Assembly (NCBI RefSeq): GCF_021554725.1 | Contig: NZ_JAIZDP010000002.1 | Span: 1 to 64,000, forward strand | Length of the DNA: 64,000 nucleotides | DNA from: Sinomonas notoginsengisoli | GTDB taxonomy: Bacteria; Actinomycetota; Actinomycetes; Actinomycetales; Micrococcaceae | Direction: 5' to 3' | Part shown: piece after piece, positions 24,323-32,737 of the stretch | Numbering within the stretch: the first letter of the stretch is position 1 | How the letters are laid out: each line of letters begins with the position of its first letter | Program-made: the position numbers and the translations under genes | Notes under the pieces: model-generated | Told to the model about the DNA's origin: nothing | Database searches by the model: none | Seen by the model: only the letters and a program-made list of their open reading frames with translations

Positions 24323-25377
24323 TCCCCCAACCCGATGATCACCCGGATGGCCTGTTGGGCGTCCGCGTTGCCGTACGTTTCGTAGGCCTCCAGGATCCGC
24401 GCGAAGGGAAACCGGTGCGTGACGAGCTTGGCGGGGTCGATCTCGCGGTCTGCGATGCGCTCAATGAGGTCGGGTTCCGCGGCCTCGCTGTCCAGGCCGG
24501 TCATGGCCGTGATGTTGCGGACCCAGTCGCGGTCCGGCGGGAAGGCGACGGGCCTGCCGTGGATGCCCGCATTCGCCACCCTCCCGCCCGGACGCACCGA
24601 GGCAAGCGCCTCGACGTAGGTCCGTGGGAGGCCCACCGTCTCGACCGCGAGGTCGACGCCGAGCCCGTCGTGACTGTGCGCCTTGACCTCCGCCCCGATG
24701 TCGACGCCGTCCGCAACCCTGACCGTGCGCGTCGCACCGCACCCACGCGCCTTCTCGAGGCGGTACTCATTGCGGTCGACGGCGACGATGCGCTTCGCGC
24801 CGAGCGTCGCCGCAGTCATGATCGACGCCAGCCCCGCGGGTCCCGCTCCGATAACGGCCACCTCATCCCCCTCGCCGATCCCGCCGTACAGGACGCCGAT
24901 CTCATATCCGGTCGGCAGGATGTCACTGAGCACGGCACCCTGCTCCGCGGTCATGCCCTCGGGCAGGGGGACGAGAGCGTTGTCCGCAAACGGCACGCGC
25001 ACATATTCGGCCTGCGTCCCGTCGAGGAGGTGTCCGAATACCCAGCCGGTTCCTCCGAGCGTCTCGCAGTACGAGGTAAGCCCGGAGAGGCAGGAGTCGC
25101 AACCCATGCACTTGGTGATCGAGGAGACGATGACCCGCTCGCCGGCCCTCACGCGCCGGCAGCCCGGGCCCGCTTCGGTGACCGCGCCGACGCCCTCGTG
25201 CCCCAGAATCCGGCCCTCGGCGACGGACGGCGCATCCCCCTTGAGGATGTGCAGGTCCGTGCCGGAGACCGTGGTCGCCTCGATACGCACGATTGCGTCC
25301 GTCGGCGCCTGCATCACGGGGTCCGGGACGTCCTCCCACGACTTCCGATGGGGGCCGTGGTACACGAGGGCCTTCAT
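24319..25377 (-). CDS. Zinc-type alcohol dehydrogenase, medium chain
   Basis: This 352-residue MDR-family dehydrogenase has the structural zinc loop CMGCDSCLSGLTSYC, GHEGVGAV with the Glu that follows the second catalytic ligand, and the Rossmann motif VIGAGPAGLASIM. The first catalytic-zinc ligand, normally Cys in CGTDLHI, is Ser38 (TTVSGTDLHILKGD). The chain otherwise resembles the broad-specificity secondary alcohol dehydrogenase group, so either zinc binds with a Ser ligand or the activity is changed. The ATG follows AAGGAG at good spacing. It is coupled by overlap to the spermidine-synthase-like gene. Confidence 0.85.
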   Translation of the reverse strand: MKALVYHGPHRKSWEDVPDPVMQAPTDAIVRIEATTVSGTDLHILKGDAPSVAEGRILGHEGVGAVTEAGPGCRRVRAGERVIVSSITKCMGCDSCLSGLTSYCETLGGTGWVFGHLLDGTQAEYVRVPFADNALVPLPEGMTAEQGAVLSDILPTGYEIGVLYGGIGEGDEVAVIGAGPAGLASIMTAATLGAKRIVAVDRNEYRLEKARGCGATRTVRVADGVDIGAEVKAHSHDGLGVDLAVETVGLPRTYVEALASVRPGGRVANAGIHGRPVAFPPDRDWVRNITAMTGLDSEAAEPDLIERIADREIDPAKLVTHRFPFARILEAYETYGNADAQQAIRVIIGLGE

Positions 25378-25387
25378 GCTCTCCTTC

Positions 25388-25927
25388 TTACACCGTCCGG
25401 GACTGTGCCGAGCGTGCCATACGAATCTCCGCCAGGCGCCGGCCGCCGATCTCGTCGAGTTTGCGGCCGCCGTCCGGTGTGAAGCCGAGCTTGGCGTAGA
25501 AGGCCCGCGCCCGCGGATTGTCCTCGAAGACCCAGAGAATCGCGGGCCCATCACCGAGGACGCGCTCGACCACGGCCATCCCCGCCCCGGTGCCGTACAT
25601 CTCGGCGAGAATGTAAGCCGTGTACAGCTCACGCAGGCCGGGGTCGCCCTCGGCCTGCGGTGGCGCGTCCTGGGGCCGAGCGGGTCCCGCCCCCGCGAAG
25701 CCGACCACCCGCCCATGGCGACGCACGAGCGCGAAGTGTCCGGCGGCGTCGTGCGCGAGGAAGCCCCGCCAGCGCTCAGTGCGGTCCGGAGAGCCTCCCA
25801 GGCCGTGGGCAAGGAACTCCGCTGGGAGCAAGTGCGCGTAGGCCTCGCGCCAGCACGCGTCCTTGACGGCGAGGAGGGCCTCGGCGTCAGTGGGGACGGC
25901 GTCCGAGATCTCGTAGTCGAGCTCCAT
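25388..25927 (-). CDS. GNAT family N-acetyltransferase
   Basis: This 179-residue GNAT enzyme has an N-terminal CWREAYAHLLPAEFL helix pair, typical of actinobacterial acetyltransferases that open with W-R-x-A-Y. The acetyl-CoA loop is weaker than usual (ILAEMYGTGAGMAVVERVL, with G-T-G-A-G in place of the R/Q-x-x-G-x-G core), and the final motif ALWV-type strand with NPRARAFYAKLGF is clear. The substrate is unknown. It ends 10 bases before the alcohol dehydrogenase start, and the three genes upstream and downstream run in the same direction, so cotranscription is possible. Confidence 0.8.
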   Translation of the reverse strand: MELDYEISDAVPTDAEALLAVKDACWREAYAHLLPAEFLAHGLGGSPDRTERWRGFLAHDAAGHFALVRRHGRVVGFAGAGPARPQDAPPQAEGDPGLRELYTAYILAEMYGTGAGMAVVERVLGDGPAILWVFEDNPRARAFYAKLGFTPDGGRKLDEIGGRRLAEIRMARSAQSRTV

Positions 25928-25930
25928 GGG

Positions 25931-26593
25931 CTACCTCACGATGGCCAGGGCGAAGCCGTCCCAGCCCTTGGAGCCAGCCGTCTGCACCACCGTCGCATCG
26001 AACATCGGCCCCCCGAGCAGCTCGAGCGACTCGACGATGAACGGCGCATTCGCCTCGTCCCGAGCTGGTTCGAGGAGCGCACCCTCCCACACGGTGTTGT
26101 CCAATACCACCACAGTGCCCGGGCGCCCGAGCGTCACAGCCCATTCGAGGTATCGCGAGTTGTTCTGCTTGTCGGCATCGATGAACACCAGGTCATAGGG
26201 CCCGGTGAGGCCCGGGAGGGAGTCGAGGGCCGGGCCGACATGGACGGTGACCTTCTCGGAAAGCCCGGCAGCTGAGAGGTTCTCGCGGGCCACCTCAGCG
26301 TGCTCGGGGAGGTACTCGAGCGTGTCCAGGTGGCCATTCTCGGGCAGGGCCTGCCCCATCCAGATGCTGCTGAACCCGGCAAGCGTACCGATCTCCAGGA
26401 CCCGGCGGGCGCCCGAGATCTTCACGAGCAGGTTCAAGAGCTTCCCGGAGGTCGGCTGCACCTCGATTGGAGGCATGCCGCGGGCGAGGGCGGTCCTCAG
26501 AGCGCGCTCGTGCTCTGCACCCGGCTTCACCACCGTCCGCGTGAGCCAGCGTTCAACATCAATCCATTCGGGCTGCGCCACATGCTCGACCAT
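25931..26593 (-). CDS. SAM-dependent O-methyltransferase
   Basis: This 220-residue methyltransferase is of the catechol/caffeoyl-CoA O-methyltransferase type. SAM motif I is VLEIGTLAGFSSIWMG, the adenine-side acidic residue sits in LDTLEY, and the metal-site segment is FIDADKQNNSRYLEWAV followed by VVVLDNTVWEG. This D-x-D-K and D-N set binds Mg2+ in the family. The start MVEHVAQ gives the normal length but has no clear ribosome site. It ends three bases before the GNAT gene, suggesting a shared transcript. The substrate is not predictable. Confidence 0.85.
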   Translation of the reverse strand: MVEHVAQPEWIDVERWLTRTVVKPGAEHERALRTALARGMPPIEVQPTSGKLLNLLVKISGARRVLEIGTLAGFSSIWMGQALPENGHLDTLEYLPEHAEVARENLSAAGLSEKVTVHVGPALDSLPGLTGPYDLVFIDADKQNNSRYLEWAVTLGRPGTVVVLDNTVWEGALLEPARDEANAPFIVESLELLGGPMFDATVVQTAGSKGWDGFALAIVR

Positions 26594-26684
26594 GCGGACA
26601 GTCTGGCACCGCGCCCACCTCAACGACAGCACGTCAGCAGCTACGGGCAGGGCACGCCTTCCACCCGGCCGCCGAACAGGCGGT

Positions 26685-27035
26685 CTACTGGGCCGGGTGC
26701 CGCGCAATCGCCTCCTCGAGCCTTGCAACCTTGCCCGTGATCTCGCCCGTGTGCCCTGGCCGAATGTCCGCCTTGAGCACGAGCGAGACCCGCGAGCCGT
26801 ACCTCCCCACGGCCTCGGTGGCGCGCTTGACCACGTCCATCACCTCGTCCCACTCGCCCTCAATCTCTGTGAACATCGAGCTCGTGTGGTTCGGCAGGCC
26901 GGACTCGCGCACCACCCGTACCGCGGCTGCGACGGACTCGTGCACCGAGTCGGACGACGGCGGGCTGCCCGCCTCAGGCGCGCGGGCGGCGTCATGCGGG
27001 GTGCCGGAAGGGGAAACAGAGAAGGCGACGATCAT
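26685..27035 (-). CDS. MTH1187/YkoF-type thiamine-binding protein
   Basis: This 116-residue single-domain protein of the thiamine-binding (formerly DUF77) family begins MIVAFSVSPSGT and has conserved HTSSMFTEIEGEWDEVMDVV and VSLVLKADIRPGHTGEI segments. Members are small ferredoxin-like tetramers that bind thiamine or a related ligand; enzymatic activity is not known. An acidic 25-residue insert (about residues 16-30) is not typical. The ATG lies after GAACAC with a weak site. It is oriented away from the TetR gene, sharing a 106-base gap. Confidence 0.78.
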   Translation of the reverse strand: MIVAFSVSPSGTPHDAARAPEAGSPPSSDSVHESVAAAVRVVRESGLPNHTSSMFTEIEGEWDEVMDVVKRATEAVGRYGSRVSLVLKADIRPGHTGEITGKVARLEEAIARHPAQ

Positions 27036-27141
27036 GTGTTCCAGTCTTCCACTCCGGCCCCGAGCCGGTTCGCTGCGGACTTGCTGAGAGTATGCCGTCA
27101 TATAGGCGGCACCAGCACTCTCACATGGTTACTCTGATTGC

Positions 27142-27768
27142 ATGCAGCAGGAACGAGCATGGCGCAAGCCGATGCGTGCAGACGCGGCGCGCAACATCGA
27201 CAAGATCATCACGGCGGCGCTCGACTGCTTCCGCGAAGAGGGGCCGAACGTGTCCCTCAAGACCGTCGCGGATCGGGCTGGCGTTGGACCGGCGACATTG
27301 TTCCGGAACTTCACGGACAAGGACGAGCTCGTTCTGGCCGCTGTGGAGCGCCAGATCAAGGTCAAGGTTGATCCCATCACAGAAATGGCCCTCGAGAATC
27401 CCGATGCGGCAGCTGGCCTCATCGAGGTCTTGAACGCCGTGATGCAGGTTGCCAACGACGAGCACAACCTCCTCTCCGCCGTTGCCGGGCGCCGGGGACT
27501 CCTTGTAGGCCTCGCGGGCAAGCTCATCGAGTCCCTTGGGAGGCTGCTCCAGCGCGGCCAGAAGCAGGGCACGCTGCGCGAGGAGCTGCAGCTCATCGAC
27601 ATGGTCCGGCTCGTCGCCATGCTCATCGGCGCCGGGGACACCGTGGAGCCGGGTTCCTTCGCATGGCAGCGCTATGTGGCGCTCGTCGAGGATGCGATCC
27701 GGACCCACCGGGAAAACCGTCCGCTTCCCCCGCTTGAGCCGATCCCCGGGGTGGAACTGCCGCTCTGA
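27142..27768 (+). CDS. TetR family transcriptional regulator
   Basis: This 208-residue regulator has a TetR_N helix-turn-helix at about residues 15-60 (ITAALDCFREEGPNVSLKTV, then GVGPATLFRNFTDKDELV). The C-terminal domain has the helical pattern of the family's ligand pocket and ends in a Pro-rich tail. It diverges from the thiamine-binding-type gene and converges with azlD. A promoter overlapping the 106-base gap is expected, and TetR proteins often repress their divergent neighbour. No clear palindromic operator was spotted. Confidence 0.88.
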   Translation: MQQERAWRKPMRADAARNIDKIITAALDCFREEGPNVSLKTVADRAGVGPATLFRNFTDKDELVLAAVERQIKVKVDPITEMALENPDAAAGLIEVLNAVMQVANDEHNLLSAVAGRRGLLVGLAGKLIESLGRLLQRGQKQGTLREELQLIDMVRLVAMLIGAGDTVEPGSFAWQRYVALVEDAIRTHRENRPLPPLEPIPGVELPL

Positions 27769-27802
27769 TCCGCGGCGTCGCGGCTGGCGTCCGCGACCTG
27801 GG

Positions 27803-28114
27803 TCATCCCCAGCCGACCAGTCGCAGCAGGGCGGCCGCCGCAGCCCCGACGATCACGACCACCAGGAACGGCGCGCGCAGCAGCAGTGCAAGGGCAGCCG
27901 CTACCAAGGCGCCGAGGCGCGCATCGACCACGAGTGCCTGCCCGCTGGCGAACGCGTTCACGGCCGTGAGGGACGCGAGCAGGCCGATCGTCACCGTCCC
28001 GGCAATCCGCAGCATGCGCTCGTTGTCCATCCACCGCCTCGGAAGCAGGTAGCCGAGGAGCTTGAGACCATACGCCGCCGCGCACGCGAGAATGATCCAC
28101 CACCACAGGTTCAC
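27803..28114 (-). CDS. azlD: AzlD-family branched-chain amino acid exporter subunit
   Basis: This 103-residue membrane protein has four hydrophobic helices and the family pattern: opening WWWIILACAAAYGLKLLGYL, a central LPRRWMDNERM loop and a terminal AAAAALLRL helix. AzlD is the small partner of AzlC in the branched-chain amino acid (LIV-E type) export system. The GTG start overlaps the AzlC stop (GTGA), so the subunits are made together. No independent ribosome site is needed. It converges with the TetR gene, 34 bases away. Confidence 0.88.
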   Translation of the reverse strand: MNLWWWIILACAAAYGLKLLGYLLPRRWMDNERMLRIAGTVTIGLLASLTAVNAFASGQALVVDARLGALVAAALALLLRAPFLVVVIVGAAAAALLRLVGWG

Positions 28115-28968
28115 GCGCGGCTCCCATCCTCGTCAGCGGGCCCACCAGACCCGCCGAGCGCGTCATGGCGGCCGTGGTCAGGCCGGGCGTAGGGATCGAG
28201 ATCGGGACCAAGGCCTTCGATTCCAGCGCCGGCCGCGGCCTTTCCCGCCTCCGCACGGGCATGACTCACCCATCCGAGCACCGCGGCGACGAGAGCGGCG
28301 ACAAGGATCGGCACCCCTGGGGGCACGAACGGCACGGCGAGGACGGTGGCAAGGGCGCAGACCACCGCGATGGCCCAGGGCTCGCGCCCCTTGAGCCGCG
28401 GCCAGAGGAGCCCGAGGAACGCGGCCACAGCGGCGCCGTCGAGCCCCCACTGCTTGGGGTCGCCAAGCGCGTTGCCTGCGAGCGCACCCACAGCCGTGAA
28501 CAGGTTCCAGAGGATGAACACTCCGACGCCGGCTGTCCAGAACCCACGGCGCTGCTCGACCACGGAGTCCTGGCCCACTGCCGTGGCTGTGGACTCGTCG
28601 ATGGTGAACTGTGGGGCGGTGAACCGCCGCCATCCCCGAGGTGCGAACATCGCGTTGAGCTGCATGCCATAGACCGCATTGCGCACGCCGAGCAGCGTGG
28701 CCGCGGCCGTTGCCGCAGCGCCGGATCCACCGCCTGCCAGGACGCCGATGAACGCGAACTGCGAGCCGCCCGTGAACATGAACAGGCTCAGGGCCACAGT
28801 CTGGAGGACGTCGAGTCCTGAGGCCACGCCGAGCGCGCCAAATGAGATGCCGTAGAGACCCGTCGCAATCGAGATCGAGACGCCGATGCGCGCCGCCGGC
28901 GAGCGGCGCAGCGGGACCGGCCCGGCGCCGTCGTCCGCGAAACCGCCGGCTGGCCCGGCCTCAGCCAA
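28111..28968 (-). CDS. azlC: AzlC-family branched-chain amino acid exporter subunit
   Basis: This is the larger subunit of the azaleucine/branched-chain amino acid exporter, 285 residues with about seven hydrophobic helices. Recognisable segments are ISFGALGVASGLDVLQ, LSLFMFTGGSQFAFIG, LGVRNAVYGMQLNAMF and FTIDESTAT, all standard for AzlC. A C-terminal Asp/Pro/Gly-rich tail of about 40 residues is unusual. The start is uncertain: a TTG overlapping the gdpD stop with GGAGG six bases upstream is preferred, since no ATG or GTG lies before the first helix. It sits between gdpD and azlD, all overlapping. Confidence 0.83.
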   Translation of the reverse strand: MAEAGPAGGFADDGAGPVPLRRSPAARIGVSISIATGLYGISFGALGVASGLDVLQTVALSLFMFTGGSQFAFIGVLAGGGSGAAATAAATLLGVRNAVYGMQLNAMFAPRGWRRFTAPQFTIDESTATAVGQDSVVEQRRGFWTAGVGVFILWNLFTAVGALAGNALGDPKQWGLDGAAVAAFLGLLWPRLKGREPWAIAVVCALATVLAVPFVPPGVPILVAALVAAVLGWVSHARAEAGKAAAGAGIEGLGPDLDPYARPDHGRHDALGGSGGPADEDGSRA

Positions 28969-29833
28969 GCGCCGCCTCCAGCTGGGCGAGCACCTCGGCA
29001 GGGCGATTGGTGGTGATCTGCTGGATCCCGGTTGCGACGCAGTGCTCCACGTCCTCCGGGGCATCGACCGTCCAGACGCGGAACGTGAGACCCGCGTCGA
29101 GCCAGGACCGCACACGGTTGGGATGGTCTCGCACGTAGGAGATGCCCGGGCCGGCGATGCCCACGCGCGCGGCGTCGAGGATGGCCTCGGCATCGAGTTG
29201 CGCCGCCCTGAGCACGTTGGCAACGGCCCCGCCGGTGAGCGCGCCGAGAGCCGTGGACTCGCGGACCTCCTCGACCGAGACGTCGTCTACGAGCATGCAC
29301 ACGTGCCGCGCGGGCACGGATGAGAGGAGGTACTCGATGGCCTCGGCGTCGAAGCTCATGAAGCTCACGCGGACGTTGCCCACGCGGGACTCCTCCGGCT
29401 TCCACCCGCGGGAGCGGAGCACCTCGAGGACGCGGTCCTCGAGCTTGAGCCCGTAGGGGCTCGGGTGCTTGAGCTCGATCGCGAGGCCGATCTCGGCTCT
29501 GGCGGCTCCGAGGAGATCGAGGAGCTCGGGCAGGGTGAGGAGCTGCTCGCTGAGCGCCCCGAACTCGTCGGGGACACGGACGCCCTTCCAGGAGGAGAAG
29601 TCGAGCTCACGCAGCTCGCCGAGCGTGCGCTCCCCGATCGGTCCGGTACCGCTGGACGTGCGGTCGAGATTTGAGTCGTGGAAGAGCACGAGGTGCTGGT
29701 CACGGGTCAGGTGGACGTCGCACTCGACGCCGTCCGCACCGTCGGCGAGCGCCTGGAGGTACGCCGCACGCGTGTGCTCCGCGAACCGTGCGCTGGCCCC
29801 ACGGTGGGCATAGACAAGGGGGCGGGTGGTCAT
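28961..29833 (-). CDS. Glycerophosphodiester phosphodiesterase
   Basis: This 290-residue TIM-barrel enzyme hydrolyses glycerophosphodiesters to sn-glycerol 3-phosphate and an alcohol. The catalytic set is all visible: YAHRGASARFAEHT (His and Arg), VECDVHLTRD (Glu, Asp, His) and VLFHDSNLDRTSSG. Later AIELKH and the FRVWTVDAPEDV strand complete the barrel. There is no signal peptide, so it is the cytoplasmic type. Its stop overlaps the proposed TTG start of azlC. It diverges from the persulfide dioxygenase gene, whose operator region lies between them. Confidence 0.9.
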   Translation of the reverse strand: MTTRPLVYAHRGASARFAEHTRAAYLQALADGADGVECDVHLTRDQHLVLFHDSNLDRTSSGTGPIGERTLGELRELDFSSWKGVRVPDEFGALSEQLLTLPELLDLLGAARAEIGLAIELKHPSPYGLKLEDRVLEVLRSRGWKPEESRVGNVRVSFMSFDAEAIEYLLSSVPARHVCMLVDDVSVEEVRESTALGALTGGAVANVLRAAQLDAEAILDAARVGIAGPGISYVRDHPNRVRSWLDAGLTFRVWTVDAPEDVEHCVATGIQQITTNRPAEVLAQLEAALG

Positions 29834-29876
29834 GGCGCAAGGGTAGCCGACCCGTGGGGCACAGCCGCTTGCGAGA

Positions 29877-29890
29877 TACCCCTAGGGGTA
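29877..29890 (+). promoter_or_regulatory. CsoR/CstR-type operator, site 1
   Basis: TACCCCTAGGGGTA is a perfect 14-bp palindrome of the A/T-T-A-C-C-C-C ... G-G-G-G-T-A type bound by CsoR-family repressors (CsoR for copper, CstR for persulfide). It overlaps the likely promoter (TTGCGA at 29869, TATCGT at 29892) of the persulfide dioxygenase gene. Confidence 0.65.
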
Positions 29891-29909
29891 CTATCGTTGG
29901 AGTAACGAA

Positions 29910-29925
29910 ATACCCCCTGGGGTAT
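29910..29925 (+). promoter_or_regulatory. CsoR/CstR-type operator, site 2
   Basis: ATACCCCCTGGGGTAT has 7-bp arms (ATACCCC and GGGGTAT) around a 2-base centre, 34 bp centre-to-centre from site 1 and 17 bases before the start codon. Two spaced copies of one palindrome strongly suggest a repressor binding as two oligomers. No CsoR/CstR gene lies next to it. Confidence 0.65.
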
Positions 29926-29942
29926 AACCCGAAAGGAGAGCC

Positions 29943-31352
29943 ATGCTGCTCGAGCGCATCTATGACGAGGACCTGGCCCAGGCCAGCTACATGATCGGTT
30001 GCCAGGCCACGGGCGAGGCCATCGTGGTCGACGCCCGGCGCGACATCGCCCCCTTCCTCGAGCTCGCCGAGACGAGGGCCATGAAGATCGTGGCGGTCAC
30101 CGAGACCCACATCCACGCGGACTACCTCTCCGGCTCCCGCGAGCTCGCCGCCGCGACCGGCGCCAGGCTCTACGTCTCCGGCGAGGGTGGCGAAGACTGG
30201 CAGTACGGCTTCGAGGCCGAGCGGCTGTTCGACGGAACCACCATCACCGTGGGCAACGTGAGCGTGAAGGCCGTCCACACCCCCGGCCATACCCCCGAGC
30301 ACCTGTCCTTCCTCATCACCGACGGCGCCTTCAGCGACCAGCCCGGGTACCTCCTCTCGGGAGACTTCGTCTTCTCCGGAGACCTCGGCCGACCGGACCT
30401 CCTCGATGAGGCCGCCGGCGGCGTCGACACCCGGTTTGCCGGCGCCCGCCAGCTCTTCACGAGCCTCAAGGAGAAGTTCCTCACCCTCCCCGACCACGTC
30501 CAGGTCCACCCGGGCCACGGCTCCGGCAGCTGGTGCGGCAAGGCGCTCGGCGCCATCCCATCCACGACCGTGGGCTACGAGCGCCTCTACGCATGGTGGG
30601 CGCCCTACCTCGCAGCGAACGACGAAGAGGGATTCGTGACAGAGCTCCTCGACGGCCAGCCCGACGCACACGCCTACTTCGGCCGCATGAAGCGGCAGAA
30701 TCGCCTCGGTCCGGCGGTCATGGGCGAGCGGGGCGAGCTGCCGGAGCTCTCGAACGCGGACGTCGCGGAAGACCTCGCCGAGGACCGTGTCACCTTCGTG
30801 GACACCAGGAACGTCGCCGACGTCCATCGCGGCACGGTGGCCGGCTCGCTCAACATCCCGGACTCCGGCAAGATGGCCACGTACGGCGGATGGGCCTACG
30901 ACCCCGAGACCGACTCGCGCCCGCTCGTCCTGCTGGCACCGGATCAGACCGCCGCCCGGCGCATGCGGGACTCCCTGGTACGGGTCGGCATCGACAACGT
31001 CGCCGGCTTCACCCCGACCCTCGAGGGACTGCCGATCGAGACCCCGGAGACTCTCAGCCCCGAGCAGCTGCAGCACTTCGATGCGGCGCTCGTGCTGGAC
31101 GTGCGCAACAAGACCGAGCACTCCGCGGGCCACATCCCGGGCTCGTCCCAGCTCAGCGCAGGCCGCGTCCTGTGGAACACCGACCAGCTCCCGTCTGAGG
31201 GCGTGATTGTAAGCTACTGCCAGAGCGGCGTTCGCAACTCGGTCGCCGCCAGCGCGCTGCGCCGCGCCGGGTACCACGTGGTCGAGCTCGAGGGCAGCTA
31301 CCTCGGATGGAATGCCTGGAGGGACCGGCAGGAGACCGTCGCGGCCAGCTAG
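29943..31352 (+). CDS. Persulfide dioxygenase-rhodanese fusion (CstB-like)
   Basis: This 469-residue three-domain protein oxidises persulfides. Residues 1-250 are a metallo-beta-lactamase fold with THIHADY (His56, His58, Asp60, Tyr61; the second-metal His is absent), HTPGHTPEH (His116) and GDFVFSGDLG (Asp141), as in mononuclear Fe(II) persulfide dioxygenases. The middle rhodanese-like domain (about 275-370) has no active Cys. The C-terminal rhodanese keeps YCQSGVRNS with Cys426. This order matches staphylococcal CstB, which makes thiosulfate from persulfide. A strong AAAGGAGAG site precedes ATG, and two CsoR/CstR-type palindromes upstream fit sulfide-responsive control. Confidence 0.9.
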   Translation: MLLERIYDEDLAQASYMIGCQATGEAIVVDARRDIAPFLELAETRAMKIVAVTETHIHADYLSGSRELAAATGARLYVSGEGGEDWQYGFEAERLFDGTTITVGNVSVKAVHTPGHTPEHLSFLITDGAFSDQPGYLLSGDFVFSGDLGRPDLLDEAAGGVDTRFAGARQLFTSLKEKFLTLPDHVQVHPGHGSGSWCGKALGAIPSTTVGYERLYAWWAPYLAANDEEGFVTELLDGQPDAHAYFGRMKRQNRLGPAVMGERGELPELSNADVAEDLAEDRVTFVDTRNVADVHRGTVAGSLNIPDSGKMATYGGWAYDPETDSRPLVLLAPDQTAARRMRDSLVRVGIDNVAGFTPTLEGLPIETPETLSPEQLQHFDAALVLDVRNKTEHSAGHIPGSSQLSAGRVLWNTDQLPSEGVIVSYCQSGVRNSVAASALRRAGYHVVELEGSYLGWNAWRDRQETVAAS

Positions 31353-31403
31353 CGCCTCCCCCCACGACAGGCGCCCCACACCCTCCGCCGGTAGGGTTGA
31401 TCC

Positions 31404-32705
31404 ATGGCGACGCTGAATCGAGCCCCGGGCACAGCTGCGGGAAGGGACCCCGGATTCAGCCCGGAGGACGCCGAGAAGGCCGCCGCACTGCGCCGCATGA
31501 AGACCCTCGCCCTCGTCCTGCTGACCGCAATGGCGGTTGTCTTCGCGGTCTCGTTCGCACTGCAGGGCCACTACCCATGGCTTCAGTACGTCCGCTCGGC
31601 GTCTGAAGGCGGCATGGTCGGTGCCCTCGCGGACTGGTTCGCGGTCACCGCGCTGTTCCGGCACCCTCTCGGCCTGCCGATTCCGCACACCGCGATCATC
31701 CCCACCCGCAAGGACGCCATCGGGACCTCCCTCTCGGGGTTCGTGCGGGACAACTTCCTCTCCTCGGCGGTCGTGCGGACCAAGCTCGACACGCTCGACG
31801 TCGCCCGCAAGGCGGGCACGTGGCTGGCGAGCCCGGCAGGAGCCGAGCGGGTCGCGAAGGAGGGGGCCGCCGTCGTGCGCGGTGCCTTCACCGTCCTCAA
31901 CGACGACGACGTGCAGGCGGTGATCGAAGGAATGGTGCGCCGCCACCTGCTCGCACCCCCCTGGGGACCGCCGCTCGGGAGGCTCGCGGAGCAGGTCTTC
32001 GCCGCCGGGCACCACCATCAGCTCGTGGACCTGCTCGTGGACCGCACGGCAGACTGGGTCGCCGCGAACTACGAGGCCGTCACGCGGGTAGTGTCCGACC
32101 GCTCGCCGTCCTGGGTTCCGAGCTTCGCGAACGAGCTCGTGGGCGACAAGGTGTACATCGAGCTGTCGAAATTCGTCGCGGCCGTGCAGTCCGACCCGGA
32201 CCATCAGGCGCGCCGGTCCATCGACGCCTATCTGAAGGAGCTCGCGCAGGACCTCCAGCACGAGCCCATGATGATCGCGCGCGTCGAGGGCATGAAGGCG
32301 CAGGTCCTCGGCGACCCTCAGGTGCGCAACCTCGCCGGCCGCACCTGGGCCACCATCAAGAGGGTGCTCCTCGAGGCCGTCTCGGACCCGCGCAGCGAGC
32401 TCCACCAGCGGTTCACGACGGCGGTGCGCGACTTCGGTGCCCGGCTCGTCGAGGATGAGGAGCTGGCCGGGAAGGTCAACGCATGGGTGGCGGATGCCGC
32501 AGCGTATGTGGTGGGGACCTACAAGGACGACATCGCGGGCGTCATCGAGGACACCGTGGCCCGGTGGGACGCCGAGGAGACGAGCCAGAAGATCGAGCTG
32601 CAGGTCGGCAAGGACCTCCAGTTCATCCGAATCAATGGCACTGTGGTCGGCGCCCTTGCCGGCCTGCTGATCTTCGCAGTGGCACACGCGGTCTTCGGGG
32701 GGTAG
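31404..32705 (+). CDS. DUF445 membrane-associated protein
   Basis: This 433-residue member of the DUF445 family (YjiN/YheB-type) has a first helix at about 32-52 (LALVLLTAMAVVFAVSFAL), then the family-defining GGMVGALADWFAVTALFRHPLG and PIPHTAIIPTRKD, long amphipathic helices and a final helix (GTVVGALAGLLIFAVAHAVFGG). DUF445 proteins sit on the inner membrane with helical repeats; their function is unknown. It starts 51 bases after the persulfide dioxygenase stop, in the same direction, so readthrough is possible, though a functional link is not shown. It is convergent with the EcsC-like gene. Confidence 0.85.
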   Translation: MATLNRAPGTAAGRDPGFSPEDAEKAAALRRMKTLALVLLTAMAVVFAVSFALQGHYPWLQYVRSASEGGMVGALADWFAVTALFRHPLGLPIPHTAIIPTRKDAIGTSLSGFVRDNFLSSAVVRTKLDTLDVARKAGTWLASPAGAERVAKEGAAVVRGAFTVLNDDDVQAVIEGMVRRHLLAPPWGPPLGRLAEQVFAAGHHHQLVDLLVDRTADWVAANYEAVTRVVSDRSPSWVPSFANELVGDKVYIELSKFVAAVQSDPDHQARRSIDAYLKELAQDLQHEPMMIARVEGMKAQVLGDPQVRNLAGRTWATIKRVLLEAVSDPRSELHQRFTTAVRDFGARLVEDEELAGKVNAWVADAAAYVVGTYKDDIAGVIEDTVARWDAEETSQKIELQVGKDLQFIRINGTVVGALAGLLIFAVAHAVFGG

Positions 32706-32737
32706 GAGCGGAGCCGGAACGTCCGGCACCGCGAAGC

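Noticed and set aside
29700-32729. A 1,009-codon minus-strand frame opposite the persulfide dioxygenase and DUF445 genes
   Set aside because: It runs antisense to two well-identified genes, has no ribosome site and no recognisable domain.
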